NCBI GenBank assembly: GCA_038324115.1
Contig: JBBQHQ010000067.1
Coordinates: forward strand, 1-13,038
DNA: 13,038 bases
Origin: Gaiellasilicea sp038324115
GTDB lineage: Bacteria > Actinomycetota > Thermoleophilia > Gaiellales > Gaiellaceae
Direction of reading: 5' to 3'
The notes under the pieces are model-generated. The model ran no database searches. It was given only the letters and a program-made list of their open reading frames with translations, and was not told where the DNA came from. Positions 1-7,005 of this stretch are shown piece by piece. The position numbers were made by a program, and so were the translations under genes. Position 1 is the stretch's first letter. The number at the start of each line of letters is the position of its first letter.

Positions 1-1
1 C

Positions 2-1732
2 ACGAGCCTGCACCTGCTCGAGGGCCGGTTCGCCTACGCGGAGCCGCTGCGGCTCGCGCTCCAGAACCTCGCCCTCGGCCGTCCCGGCTTCGAGGAGGGC
101 GCCGTGGACACCGCCGACCGCGTCAAGGTCAGCGACCCCGATTACTCGCCGGAGATGGCCGGCCGGCTCTCGAAGCTCGAGGCGGCGATCTCGAAGCAGC
201 GCACGATCAAGTTCAGCTACTGGTCGCCGCAGCGCGACACGGTGGCCGAGCGGACACTGAACCCGTACGCGCTGCGGCACGACGAGGGGGTCTGGTACGT
301 GATCGGGCACGACCTCGACGACGACCGCGAGAAGACCTTCCGCGTGTCCCGGCTGCGGAGCGACATCCGCTTCGCGACCCGCCGCGAGCGCGACTTCAAG
401 CTCCCTCCGGACTTCGACGTGGAGAGCCACCGGCGCCGCTCGCCGTGGCAGATCGGCGAGATCAACGGGACGGCGCGGGTCGCAGTCTCCGGCGACACCG
501 CCTGGTGGGTACGCCGCACGCTCGGCGAGGCTGGCACGCTGGACGAGGGCGTCTTCGAGACCGAGTACGCCTCGCTGGAGCCGCTCGCCGGCTGGGTCCT
601 GCGCCAGAACGGCCGCGCCGTCCCGCTCGAGCCTGACGAGCTCCGCAACCTCGTCGCCGGTGCGCTGACGAAGGTGCGCGAGCGCCACGAGGGCCCGGCC
701 GCCTCGGTGGCGAAGGAGCGCCCGCTCGACGTGGTCGCGCCCTCCGAGCGGCCCGCGCCGCCGGTCGCCCCCGAGCGCTTCGCCGTCCTCCAGGCGCTGC
801 TCGCATATCTCCTCGACGCGTGCGGCGAGACGAAGGAGGCCCTGCTGGTCGCCGACGACCTCGCCGAGCGCTTCTCGATCCCGCGCGACGAGCTCCAGGA
901 ACACCTCTCGCTGCTCAACCTCGTCAACTTCGGTGGCGGCTGCTACACGGTCTACGCGGAACTGGACGGGGACGCCGTCCGCGTCGACAAGGAGCTCTAC
1001 GGCGACGTCTTCCGGCTCGCGCCCCGCCTGACCCCCCTCGAGGCCCGGGCGATCCGGCTCGCGCTCGAGTACGTCGGCCCCTCGATCGCCGCCGAGTCCC
1101 ACACCACGCTCGATCGCGTGCGCCGCAAGCTCGAGGAGACGTTCGGCCAGTTCGAGCGCGACCACGGCGAGCACGCCGATCCGGGTCCCGAGCTGGAGCC
1201 GAACGACGAGGAGCAGCTGATCGGCGTCCTCTCGCAGGGGATCGACGAGCACCGGCTCGTGGAGATCGAGTACCTGAAGGAGGGCGAGGGCACGCCGACG
1301 ACTCGGCTCGTCGAGCCCTACCAGCTGATGCGGGAGCTCCCCTACTGGCGGGTGCATACCTGGGACCGGAACGCCGGCGACGCGCGCACGTACCGCGTCG
1401 ACCGGATGCGCTCCGCGAAGCTGACGGCCAAGACCTTCGAGCCGCGCGAGGGGTTCGACCCGAACTACCTGCGCGACCCGGGGATCGCGCGGGTCTGGTA
1501 CTCGAAGGAGATCGCGCGCTGGAAGCGGGAGCGCGGCGCCCGCCCGCTCGCGGACGGCTCGGCGGTCGCCGACCTCGGCTTCAAGGGCGAGGACTGGCTC
1601 GTCGGTGAGATCCTGCACGACCGGGGCGAGGCGGTCGTCCTCGAGCCCGTCGAGCTGCGGGCGATGGTCACGAAGCGGGCGGCCGAGCTCCTGCGCGAGC
1701 TGAAGGTGAGCCGCCTGCGCGCCGCGCGCTAG
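2..1732 (+). CDS. Fused PafB/PafC-like WYL-domain transcriptional regulator (5' partial)
   Basis: The frame is open from the window edge, so the true start lies upstream. The GTG at 104 is inside the protein, because the 34 codons before it read as ordinary protein. Two tandem modules are visible. The first WYL domain lies near visible residues 58-125 (VWYVIGHD, then FRVSRLRS) and is followed by a WCX-type domain. Near residues 258-340 comes a second winged-helix-like segment (VADDLAERFSI), then a second WYL (PYWRVHTWD, YRVDRMRS, about 430-500) and a C-terminal WCX domain. The missing N-terminus should hold the first HTH. The HTH-WYL-WCX, HTH-WYL-WCX order matches PafBC, the actinobacterial regulator of the LexA-independent DNA-damage response, which is a natural fusion in some species. 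Assignment to PafBC rather than another tandem WYL regulator is inference, since no proteasome gene is in view. The stop overlaps the convergent kinase stop in a shared CTAG. Confidence 0.85.
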   Translation, partial: TSLHLLEGRFAYAEPLRLALQNLALGRPGFEEGAVDTADRVKVSDPDYSPEMAGRLSKLEAAISKQRTIKFSYWSPQRDTVAERTLNPYALRHDEGVWYVIGHDLDDDREKTFRVSRLRSDIRFATRRERDFKLPPDFDVESHRRRSPWQIGEINGTARVAVSGDTAWWVRRTLGEAGTLDEGVFETEYASLEPLAGWVLRQNGRAVPLEPDELRNLVAGALTKVRERHEGPAASVAKERPLDVVAPSERPAPPVAPERFAVLQALLAYLLDACGETKEALLVADDLAERFSIPRDELQEHLSLLNLVNFGGGCYTVYAELDGDAVRVDKELYGDVFRLAPRLTPLEARAIRLALEYVGPSIAAESHTTLDRVRRKLEETFGQFERDHGEHADPGPELEPNDEEQLIGVLSQGIDEHRLVEIEYLKEGEGTPTTRLVEPYQLMRELPYWRVHTWDRNAGDARTYRVDRMRSAKLTAKTFEPREGFDPNYLRDPGIARVWYSKEIARWKRERGARPLADGSAVADLGFKGEDWLVGEILHDRGEAVVLEPVELRAMVTKRAAELLRELKVSRLRAAR

Positions 1733-3519
1733 GACGCGACCGGGAGCCGCAGGACGAAGGTCGCCCCCTCGCCCGGGCTCGACTCGACGCCGAGCGAGCC
1801 GCCGTGGGCCTCGGCGAAGGAGCGGGAGATGAAGAGGCCGAGGCCGGTGCCGGGCTTCGCGTCGCGCGCGTTCGCCCGCCCGAACTTCTCGAAGATCAGC
1901 CGCTGGTGCTCCTGCGCGATCCCGGGCCCGCTGTCCCGTACGCGCACCTCGATCGCCCCGTTCTCGGCGGCCGCGGAGACGTCGACGGTGCCCCCGTTCT
2001 CCGAGTACTTGAGCGCGTTCGAGATCAGATTGTCCGCGAGCTGGCGCAACCGCTCCCGGTCGCCGCGGACGACCGGTAGCAGCGGCGGGGCCTCGAGCGC
2101 GACCCGGACCTCCTCCTGCCCGATGTCAGCCGCCGCGACTGCCTCGCGCAGCACCCCCGCGAGGTCCACGTCGGTGAACGTGTAGCCGAAGGTGCCGGCG
2201 TCGATCCGGGAGCTGTCGAGCACGTCGCCGATCAACGCGGCCAGCCTCGACGTCTCGTCCCCGATCACGGCGAGGAACGCCTCGCGCTGGTCGGGCCGCA
2301 GCTCCCGCCAGCGCTGCTGCAGCGTTCGGGCCGAGCCGATCACCGCCGCCATCGGGCTGCGCAGCTCGTGGGAGACGAGCGAGACGAAGTCGGCCCGGAG
2401 CTCCGAGAGCCGCCGTAGCTCCTCCACGGTCGTCCGCTCGGCGTCGTAGGTGCGGATGTTCTGCACGGCGGCGGCGACGAACCGGCCGAGCAGCGACACG
2501 AGCTCGATCTCCTCCGGGTCGAACGAGGCCGGCTCCTTCCGGACGAGCGAGAGGGCACCGATCGTGCGGACGCCGAGCTGCAGCGGTGCGATCACCCGCG
2601 ACCGGAGCCCCAGCCCGACGAGCGGCGGCTCCTCCGGGTACTCGGGCTCCGCCATGTCCTCGCGGTAGACCGTCCGGCCCTCGAGCACCTCGACGAGGAC
2701 CGAGCCGGGCACCGGAAGCGCAGTCCCGGGCGGCAGCAACGTGTCGGCCGCGGCGCCGGCGGTCGCCATCACGCGCGCGCCTCGCTCGTCCACGAGCAGG
2801 ATCGCAGCCCGGTCGAAGGGCACGAGGCCCCGGAGCTCGGCGATGAAGGCCGAGAACGCCTCGTCGAGCACGAGCGACGAGCCGAGCGCGCGGGCACAAC
2901 GGCTGGTCGCCTCGAGCACATCGACCCGGCGCCCCAGCTCGTCCCGGAGCCGCTCAGCCTCGGCGATCCGGACTCGGGCACCGCCGGCTTCTTCCTGCAG
3001 CTCGGAGACCAGCCAGCCCACGATCGCCCCGGTCAGGAGGAGGATCCCGGCCGGGAAGGAGACGTTGTCGGCGCTGAAGTCGGGCGGCCCGAAGCGGTCG
3101 GCGCGCCACCACTCCGCAAAGACGAGGTAGGGGACGAGCAGCACTGGCATGGCAAGACCGCCGCGGACCCCGAAGCGGAGCGCCGCCTCGACGACCACGA
3201 AGATCAACGCCCAGCGGGTCTGGCTGCCGTACTCGTAGGCGAAGAGGATCCCGAAGCACCCGATCACGGCTGTGTCGAAGGCGAGGGCGGTGACCCCGCC
3301 GAGCCGCGGCAGCGGACCGCTTCGGGTCCAGAGCAGGATCGCGACCGCGCCGGCCGAGAAGACCGCGATCAGCAGCCAGGCCCACCGCTCGTAGCCGGCG
3401 GGGAAGCTCTCCGTGAAGATCCCGACCTCCAGGACGCCGAACGCCGCAGCGGCGACGCGGATCCAGGCGATCCACCGCTCCGACGAGACCCCCCGGGCGA
3501 GCTGCCACCTACCGGCCAA
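1729..3519 (-). CDS. Membrane sensor histidine kinase with GAF domain
   Basis: 596 aa. The first ~175 residues hold about five or six hydrophobic segments (around 17-35, 46-64, 74-95, 103-118, 120-136, 156-174), then a short coiled coil, a GAF domain (about 200-358), HisKA with phospho-acceptor His384 in SHELRSP, and HATPase_c with N-box N497/N501, G1 DSGPG (529-533), F-box IFEKFG and G2 GTGLGL (557-562). It should autophosphorylate on His384 in response to a membrane or GAF signal. No response regulator is in the window, so it is an orphan here. The frame stays open far upstream, but that stretch is the reverse frame of queG. The TTG at 3519 is the last plausible start before the first membrane segment. 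It overlaps the queG end by 11 nt and follows GGGGAG by 4 nt. The start is uncertain; the domain call is firm. Confidence 0.88.
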   Translation of the reverse strand: MAGRWQLARGVSSERWIAWIRVAAAAFGVLEVGIFTESFPAGYERWAWLLIAVFSAGAVAILLWTRSGPLPRLGGVTALAFDTAVIGCFGILFAYEYGSQTRWALIFVVVEAALRFGVRGGLAMPVLLVPYLVFAEWWRADRFGPPDFSADNVSFPAGILLLTGAIVGWLVSELQEEAGGARVRIAEAERLRDELGRRVDVLEATSRCARALGSSLVLDEAFSAFIAELRGLVPFDRAAILLVDERGARVMATAGAAADTLLPPGTALPVPGSVLVEVLEGRTVYREDMAEPEYPEEPPLVGLGLRSRVIAPLQLGVRTIGALSLVRKEPASFDPEEIELVSLLGRFVAAAVQNIRTYDAERTTVEELRRLSELRADFVSLVSHELRSPMAAVIGSARTLQQRWRELRPDQREAFLAVIGDETSRLAALIGDVLDSSRIDAGTFGYTFTDVDLAGVLREAVAAADIGQEEVRVALEAPPLLPVVRGDRERLRQLADNLISNALKYSENGGTVDVSAAAENGAIEVRVRDSGPGIAQEHQRLIFEKFGRANARDAKPGTGLGLFISRSFAEAHGGSLGVESSPGEGATFVLRLPVAS

Positions 3520-4516
3520 GCCGCTCCCCGATCCTCGCGTCGGCCCAGCGCGCGTGCTCGCGCAGGAGCTCGTCCTCGTCGTCGAGATAGGCGGACACAA
3601 CCTCCCTTTCGCGCGGGCCGCCGACGTTGCCGGCGGCGACGAGCGCGTTCCGGCGCAGGTAGCGGGGATCGTTGCGGGGGACGTAGAGCCGGTCGTAGCG
3701 CTCGACCAGGCCGGGGCCGTCGGCCTCGAGCCATTCCACGAGCGAGACGGTCGGCTCGGCGTCCACGGGAACGGCGTCCCCTGCCCGCCGCTTCTCCACA
3801 CCCCGATTCCACGGACAGACGTCCTGGCAGATGTCACAGCCGTACACGGAGGCGCCCAGCGGCTCGCGGTATGGCTCGGGGATCGAGGCCGGCGCCTGTG
3901 TCCAGTAGGAGAGGCAGCGGGTGGCATCGAGGGTGCCCGGCTCGTCCAGCGCGCCGGTCGGGCAGGCGTCGATGCAGAGCGTGCAGCTGCCGCAGCCGCC
4001 GGGCATCGGGGCGCCCTGCTCGACGTCCGCCTCCGTGATCAGGGTCCCGAGCACGACCCAGGAGCCGTGCCTACGGGTGATCAGCAGGGTGTTCTTGCCG
4101 TAGAAGCCGATCCCGGCGCGGGCGGCGCCCTCACGGTCGACGTGCTGGTTTGCGTCGACGAGGACACGGTAGGCGCCGCCGAGCCGGCGGCCGAGCGCGT
4201 CCAGCCGCTCTCGCAGGTCCTCGTAGCGGTCGCTCCAGGTGTAGCGCGACAGGGTCCCCTCCCCTGCTCCAGGCTCGTCCGCGGGTGCGTAGTAGCAGAG
4301 TGCGGCCGAGATCACGGTGCGCGCCCCGGGCAGCACGGCCTCCGGGTGGCAGGAGACCTCGGGGCGCGCCATCGTGAAGCGCATCCCGGCGAAGAGCCCG
4401 CGCTCGCGCCGCTCGACGATGTGGCGCTCGGTCTCCACGTAGGGCTCGGCGGGGGCCGCCCCGACCGCGTCGAGACCGAGCTCCACACCCAGCCGCTCCA
4501 GCTCGGCCACGGTCAT
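3509..4516 (-). CDS. queG: Epoxyqueuosine reductase QueG
   Basis: 335 aa. QueG reduces epoxyqueuosine to queuosine in the tRNA wobble base, using cobalamin and two [4Fe-4S] clusters in the cytoplasm. Visible marks: the AGIGFYGKNTLLI block (about 134-146) typical of the family; cluster motif CGSCTLCIDACP (Cys175, 178, 181, 185); and the second Cys set at 201 and in GCDICQDVCPWN (227, 230, 234), which is the interleaved two-ferredoxin arrangement. Asp121 and Asp128 sit where the catalytic acid is expected. The C-terminal 60 residues look like a short HEAT repeat (YLRRNALVAAGNVGG). It is somewhat shorter than E. coli QueG (about 380 aa). The ATG at 4516 is the outermost start; GTG at 4510 is an alternative. 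It is divergent from the MDR gene with 17 bp between starts, and its end overlaps the kinase gene. No other queuosine gene is in view. Confidence 0.93.
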   Translation of the reverse strand: MTVAELERLGVELGLDAVGAAPAEPYVETERHIVERRERGLFAGMRFTMARPEVSCHPEAVLPGARTVISAALCYYAPADEPGAGEGTLSRYTWSDRYEDLRERLDALGRRLGGAYRVLVDANQHVDREGAARAGIGFYGKNTLLITRRHGSWVVLGTLITEADVEQGAPMPGGCGSCTLCIDACPTGALDEPGTLDATRCLSYWTQAPASIPEPYREPLGASVYGCDICQDVCPWNRGVEKRRAGDAVPVDAEPTVSLVEWLEADGPGLVERYDRLYVPRNDPRYLRRNALVAAGNVGGPREREVVSAYLDDEDELLREHARWADARIGERLGR

Positions 4517-4533
4517 GCGAGGATTCTGCCCGG
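4517..4533. promoter_or_regulatory. 17-bp divergent start region with overlapping -10-like hexamers
   Basis: Only 17 bp separate the queG and MDR start codons. On the + strand GATTCT (4522-4527) lies 6 nt before the ATG at 4534. On the - strand CAGAAT (4528-4523) lies 6 nt before the ATG at 4516. Both fit NANNNT with 6 nt to the start codon, close to the TANNNT-N6/7-start layout of leaderless actinobacterial transcripts, and they overlap offset by one base. The first T of the consensus is missing in both, so this is a weak candidate. GAGGA (4518-4522) could instead be a distant ribosome site for the MDR gene. Confidence 0.4.
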
Positions 4534-5514
4534 ATGAAGGCGATTCGGATCCACGAGGAGGGCGGCCCCGAGGTGCTGCGCTATGAGGACGTCCCCGATC
4601 CGGACCCGCAGGCGGGCGAGGTGCTGATCTCCCTCCGGGCTGCGTCGCTCAATCATCTCGACCTCTGGATCCGCAAGGGGCTTCCTTCCGTGCCGAAGCC
4701 CAGGATCCTCGGCGCCGACGGCGCGGGCGTCGTGGCCGCGCTCGGCGAGGGCGTCGAGGGCCTGGCGGTGGGCGACCGCGTCGTGATCAACCCGGGGCTC
4801 GAGCACGGCCACACGATCGCGGTCGTCGGCGAGCACTCGGACGGGACGCACTGCGAGCTGATCGCGCTCCCGGCCGAGCAGGTCTTCCCGCTCGACGACG
4901 GGCTCGACTTCGAGACGGCGGCCGCGTTCCCGCTCGTCTACGAGACGGCGTACCGGATGCTCGTCTCGAAGGCGAGCGTCCAGCAGGGCGAGACCGTGCT
5001 GATCTGGGGGATCGGCGGCGGGGTCGCCACGGCCGCCTTTGAGCTCTGCCGGGCGCTCGGCGCGCGGACGATCGTCACCTCCGGAAGCGACGAGAAGCTG
5101 GAGCAGGCCCGAGCGTGGGGCGCCGACGTCGCCGTCAACCACGCGACCGGCGACGTGCTCGCGGCGGTCAAGGAGGCCGGCGGCGCCGACGTGGTCGTCG
5201 AGACCGTGGGCGAGGCGACCTGGAAGTCGACGCTCGCCGCCGTCAAGCCGGCCGGGAGGATCACGGTCTGCGGCGCGACGAGCGGCCCCAACCCTCCCGC
5301 GCAGCTGCACCGGTTCTGGTGGAAGCAGCTGACGATCTACGGGTCGACGATGGGCTCGCGCGAGGACTTCCTCGGCGCCTACGAGCTGATCCGGTCCGGT
5401 GCGGCCCGCGTGCACGTCGACTCCGTCTTCCCGCTCAGCGAGGCGCGGGCTGCGCACGAGCGGCTCGAGGCCGGCGAGCAGCTCGGCAAGATCGTGCTCT
5501 CGATCCCCGGTTAG
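4534..5514 (+). CDS. Zinc-independent MDR-family (quinone reductase-like) NAD(P)H-dependent oxidoreductase
   Basis: 326 aa, a full-length medium-chain dehydrogenase/reductase: GroES-like fold at 1-125, Rossmann fold at about 150-280 with nucleotide-binding GIGGGV (159-164), and a C-terminal segment ending in the family-typical GEQLGKIVLS. The usual catalytic-zinc Cys is replaced (AASLNHLDLW, 37-45), as in quinone oxidoreductases. The structural-zinc lobe with four Cys normally follows NPG, but here NPGLEHGH (87-94) runs almost directly into GEHSDGTHCE (99-108), so the lobe has been shortened and its Cys lost. It is therefore expected to bind no zinc and to reduce an alkene, quinone or carbonyl with NAD(P)H. 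The substrate cannot be read from sequence. Its stop overlaps the stop of the convergent MIP18 gene by 4 nt. Confidence 0.88.
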   Translation: MKAIRIHEEGGPEVLRYEDVPDPDPQAGEVLISLRAASLNHLDLWIRKGLPSVPKPRILGADGAGVVAALGEGVEGLAVGDRVVINPGLEHGHTIAVVGEHSDGTHCELIALPAEQVFPLDDGLDFETAAAFPLVYETAYRMLVSKASVQQGETVLIWGIGGGVATAAFELCRALGARTIVTSGSDEKLEQARAWGADVAVNHATGDVLAAVKEAGGADVVVETVGEATWKSTLAAVKPAGRITVCGATSGPNPPAQLHRFWWKQLTIYGSTMGSREDFLGAYELIRSGAARVHVDSVFPLSEARAAHERLEAGEQLGKIVLSIPG

Positions 5515-5810
5515 CCGAAACCCAAAATGAATTTCGCGTCCTCGGACATCATGTCCGGGGTCCACGGAGGCTCGAACGTGAGCTCGACCTCGACCTTCTC
5601 GACGCCGTCCACGGAAGCGGCCGCGTCGTGGATCCCGTCCTGGATTATCTGGCCGGCGGGGCAGCCCATCGACGTGAGGCTGTGGATCACCTTCACGTTC
5701 GGACCCTCGATCTCGACGTCGTAGAAGAGGCCCAGCTCGACGATGTCCATCCCGAGCTCGGGATCCTCGACCGTGTGCAGCGCCTCGACGATTGCTTCCT
5801 TCGTTGGCAT
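5511..5810 (-). CDS. MIP18/DUF59-family iron-sulfur cluster assembly protein (SufT/PaaD-like)
   Basis: 99 aa, one complete MIP18 domain: EDPELGMDIVELGL (15-28), Cys50 in SMGCPAG, and the C-terminal TFEPPWTPDMMSEDAK (78-93). Members help mature Fe-S proteins; the conserved Cys is thought to handle metal or cluster. It stands alone here, with no suf or paa genes next to it; QueG, about 1 kb away, is an Fe-S protein, but linking them is speculation. The ATG at 5810 has no Shine-Dalgarno; TAGACT lies 6 nt upstream, suggesting a leaderless mRNA. The stop (TAA) shares 4 nt with the convergent MDR stop. Confidence 0.88.
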   Translation of the reverse strand: MPTKEAIVEALHTVEDPELGMDIVELGLFYDVEIEGPNVKVIHSLTSMGCPAGQIIQDGIHDAAASVDGVEKVEVELTFEPPWTPDMMSEDAKFILGFG

Positions 5811-5816
5811 GGGACG

Positions 5817-5822
5817 AGTCTA
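5817..5822 (-). promoter_or_regulatory. Candidate -10 box of a leaderless promoter for the MIP18 gene
   Basis: TAGACT on the minus strand sits exactly 6 nt before the ATG at 5810. TANNNT followed by 6-7 nt and a start codon is the classic actinobacterial leaderless arrangement. No clear -35 is seen. Supported by position only. Confidence 0.5.
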
Positions 5823-5845
5823 GCCAGCATCAGCAAGTGGCTCGG

Positions 5846-5859
5846 CGTTCCGCGGAACG
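5846..5859. promoter_or_regulatory. Perfect 14-bp palindrome upstream of the MIP18 gene (candidate operator)
   Basis: CGTTCCGCGGAACG is its own reverse complement. It lies 36-49 nt upstream of the MIP18 start and about 24 nt upstream of the proposed -10, roughly the -35 zone, where a dimeric regulator could act. It does not have the GAAC-N4-GTTC layout of an actinobacterial LexA box. The regulator is unknown. Confidence 0.35.
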
Positions 5860-5887
5860 GATCTCGCACTCGGTGTGGCTCGTCGCG

Positions 5888-6028
5888 GAGGTGTTGGGAG
5901 GTGGGCCGACCCTTCAGGGGTCTTCGCGCGACGGGCGTCCGCCGCGAGGCGGATGCCCGTCCTGCGCCGACGAGAGGTGTTGGGAGGCGGGCCGACCCTT
6001 CAGGGGTCTTCGCCCGTCTTGCGCCGAC
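5888..6028. repeat. Tandem pair of a hairpin-bearing non-coding repeat unit
   Basis: A 40-bp sequence beginning GAGGTGTTGGGAGG occurs at 5888-5927 and 5974-6013, with a single T/C difference. Each copy is followed by CCCGTCYTGCGCCGAC (5956-5971 and 6013-6028). The first unit carries 28 extra bases between these parts that form a strong hairpin. Each 40-mer holds a small GACCC-TTCAG-GGGTC hairpin. The second unit ends inside the stop codon of the GlpX-like gene. The stretch has no credible gene on either strand. It looks like a REP/MITE-like intergenic element; it may also act as a terminator or mRNA 3'-end block for the upstream operon. Confidence 0.7.
5930..5961. terminator. 14-bp hairpin with GCGA tetraloop, possible transcript-end structure
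   Basis: GACGGGCGTCCGCC (5930-5943) pairs with GGCGGATGCCCGTC (5948-5961), with a single G-T wobble and a four-base GCGA loop. Read on the plus strand this is a GNRA tetraloop. It lies 66 nt beyond the stop of the operon's last gene. There is no U tract, so it is not a textbook intrinsic terminator. It could protect or end the operon mRNA, or be part of the repeat element. Confidence 0.45.
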
Positions 6029-7005
6029 TAGCCCAGCAGCCGCACTTCCTCTTTCCGGTCCCGGGCGAAGAAGTGGATCCCGTCGGTGAAGCGGACCCAG
6101 TTGCAGCGCATGCACATGACGAGGGAGTGGGTGCGGGCGCTGTCGGCGAGGAAGCGGACGCCGCGGAGCAGGTCACCGTTCGAGATCCCCGTCGCGACGA
6201 CGATCACCTCGCCCGGCGCGAGGTCCTCGGAGGTGAACACGCGGTCGACGTCGCCGACGCCGTGCTCGGCCGCCTCCTCGATCTGGCTGCGCGTCGTCGG
6301 CCAGAGCTGCGCCTGGAGCTCGCCGCCGAGGCAGCGGAGCGCCGCCGCGGAGAGCACCGCCTGCCGGGTGCCGCCCACCCCGATCGCCAGGTGGTCGTTG
6401 GTGCCGCGGATCGCGGCCGAGATCGACGCGGTCACGTCGCCGTCCTGGATCAGCTTGATCCGGGCGCCGGCAGCACGAATCTCCTCGATCAGGTCGTGGT
6501 GGCGGGGCCGGTCGAGCACGAGCGTCGTGATGTCGTTCACCTGGCGCCCGTAGCTCTTCGCGATCGCATCGATGTTCTCGCCCACGGGGCGCGTCAGGTC
6601 GATCAGGCCCTTGGCCCGCGGGCCGACCGCCATCCGCCGCATGTACATGTCCGGGAGCCGGAGCAGCGAGCCGGGCGGGCCGACCGCAATCATCGACATC
6701 GCGCCGTTGCCGCCGCGCGCGACAACGCCGCGGCCCTCGAGGGCGTCGACCGCGAGGTCGAAGGACTCGCCGCCGGCGCCGACCTTCGCGCCCTCGGTGA
6801 TCGCACCGCCGTCGTGCGCACCCATCACGATTGTGCCGTCGATCGGCAACTGCGCGAGCCCCGCGAGCATGGCGCCCTCCGCCGCCTCCTCGGCGGCGTC
6901 CTGGTCGGCGCGTCCGAGCCAGCGCGCGCCGGCGAGCGCCGCCCACTCGGTGGCACGGGCGAAGAGGGCGCAGGGGCAGGCGGGGCGGTGCTCCTCGGCG
7001 CTCAT
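6028..7005 (-). CDS. GlpX-family (class II fructose-1,6-bisphosphatase-like) protein with altered active site
   Basis: 325 aa, aligning end to end with GlpX: FARATEWAALAGARWLGR (15-32), PIDGTIVMG (54-62), PDMYMRRMAVGP (118-129), RPRH (166-169), DGDV (188-191), LGGELQAQLW (226-235), ATGISNGDLLRGV (271-283). Against E. coli GlpX as I recall it, several catalytic or metal positions differ: Lys29 to Gln35, Asp33 to Glu39, the GEGE loop with Glu57 to GAHD (Ala63) followed by a ~3-residue deletion that removes Asp61, Thr90 to Arg92, Glu213 to Gln215. Asp85, Glu88 and Tyr119 are kept (Asp87, Glu90, Tyr121). Cys pairs at 10/12 and 298/301 are extra. Normal FBPase activity is doubtful. It is the last gene of the four-gene operon; its ATG overlaps the kinase TGA (ATGA). 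A modified or sensing role in phosphoglycerate metabolism is inference. Confidence 0.85.
   Translation of the reverse strand: MSAEEHRPACPCALFARATEWAALAGARWLGRADQDAAEEAAEGAMLAGLAQLPIDGTIVMGAHDGGAITEGAKVGAGGESFDLAVDALEGRGVVARGGNGAMSMIAVGPPGSLLRLPDMYMRRMAVGPRAKGLIDLTRPVGENIDAIAKSYGRQVNDITTLVLDRPRHHDLIEEIRAAGARIKLIQDGDVTASISAAIRGTNDHLAIGVGGTRQAVLSAAALRCLGGELQAQLWPTTRSQIEEAAEHGVGDVDRVFTSEDLAPGEVIVVATGISNGDLLRGVRFLADSARTHSLVMCMRCNWVRFTDGIHFFARDRKEEVRLLG

Noticed and set aside
3520..3927. N-terminal extension of the histidine kinase frame
   Set aside because: This stretch lies opposite frame to queG, has no domain sense and precedes the first membrane segment; it is queG read in another frame.
5846..5859. 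LexA/SOS box reading of the palindrome
   Set aside because: Half-sites are in GTTC-N4-GAAC order, not the GAAC-N4-GTTC order expected.
5888..6013. CRISPR-like direct repeats
   Set aside because: Only two copies; the spacer holds a self-pairing hairpin and a second shared block, and no cas gene is near.
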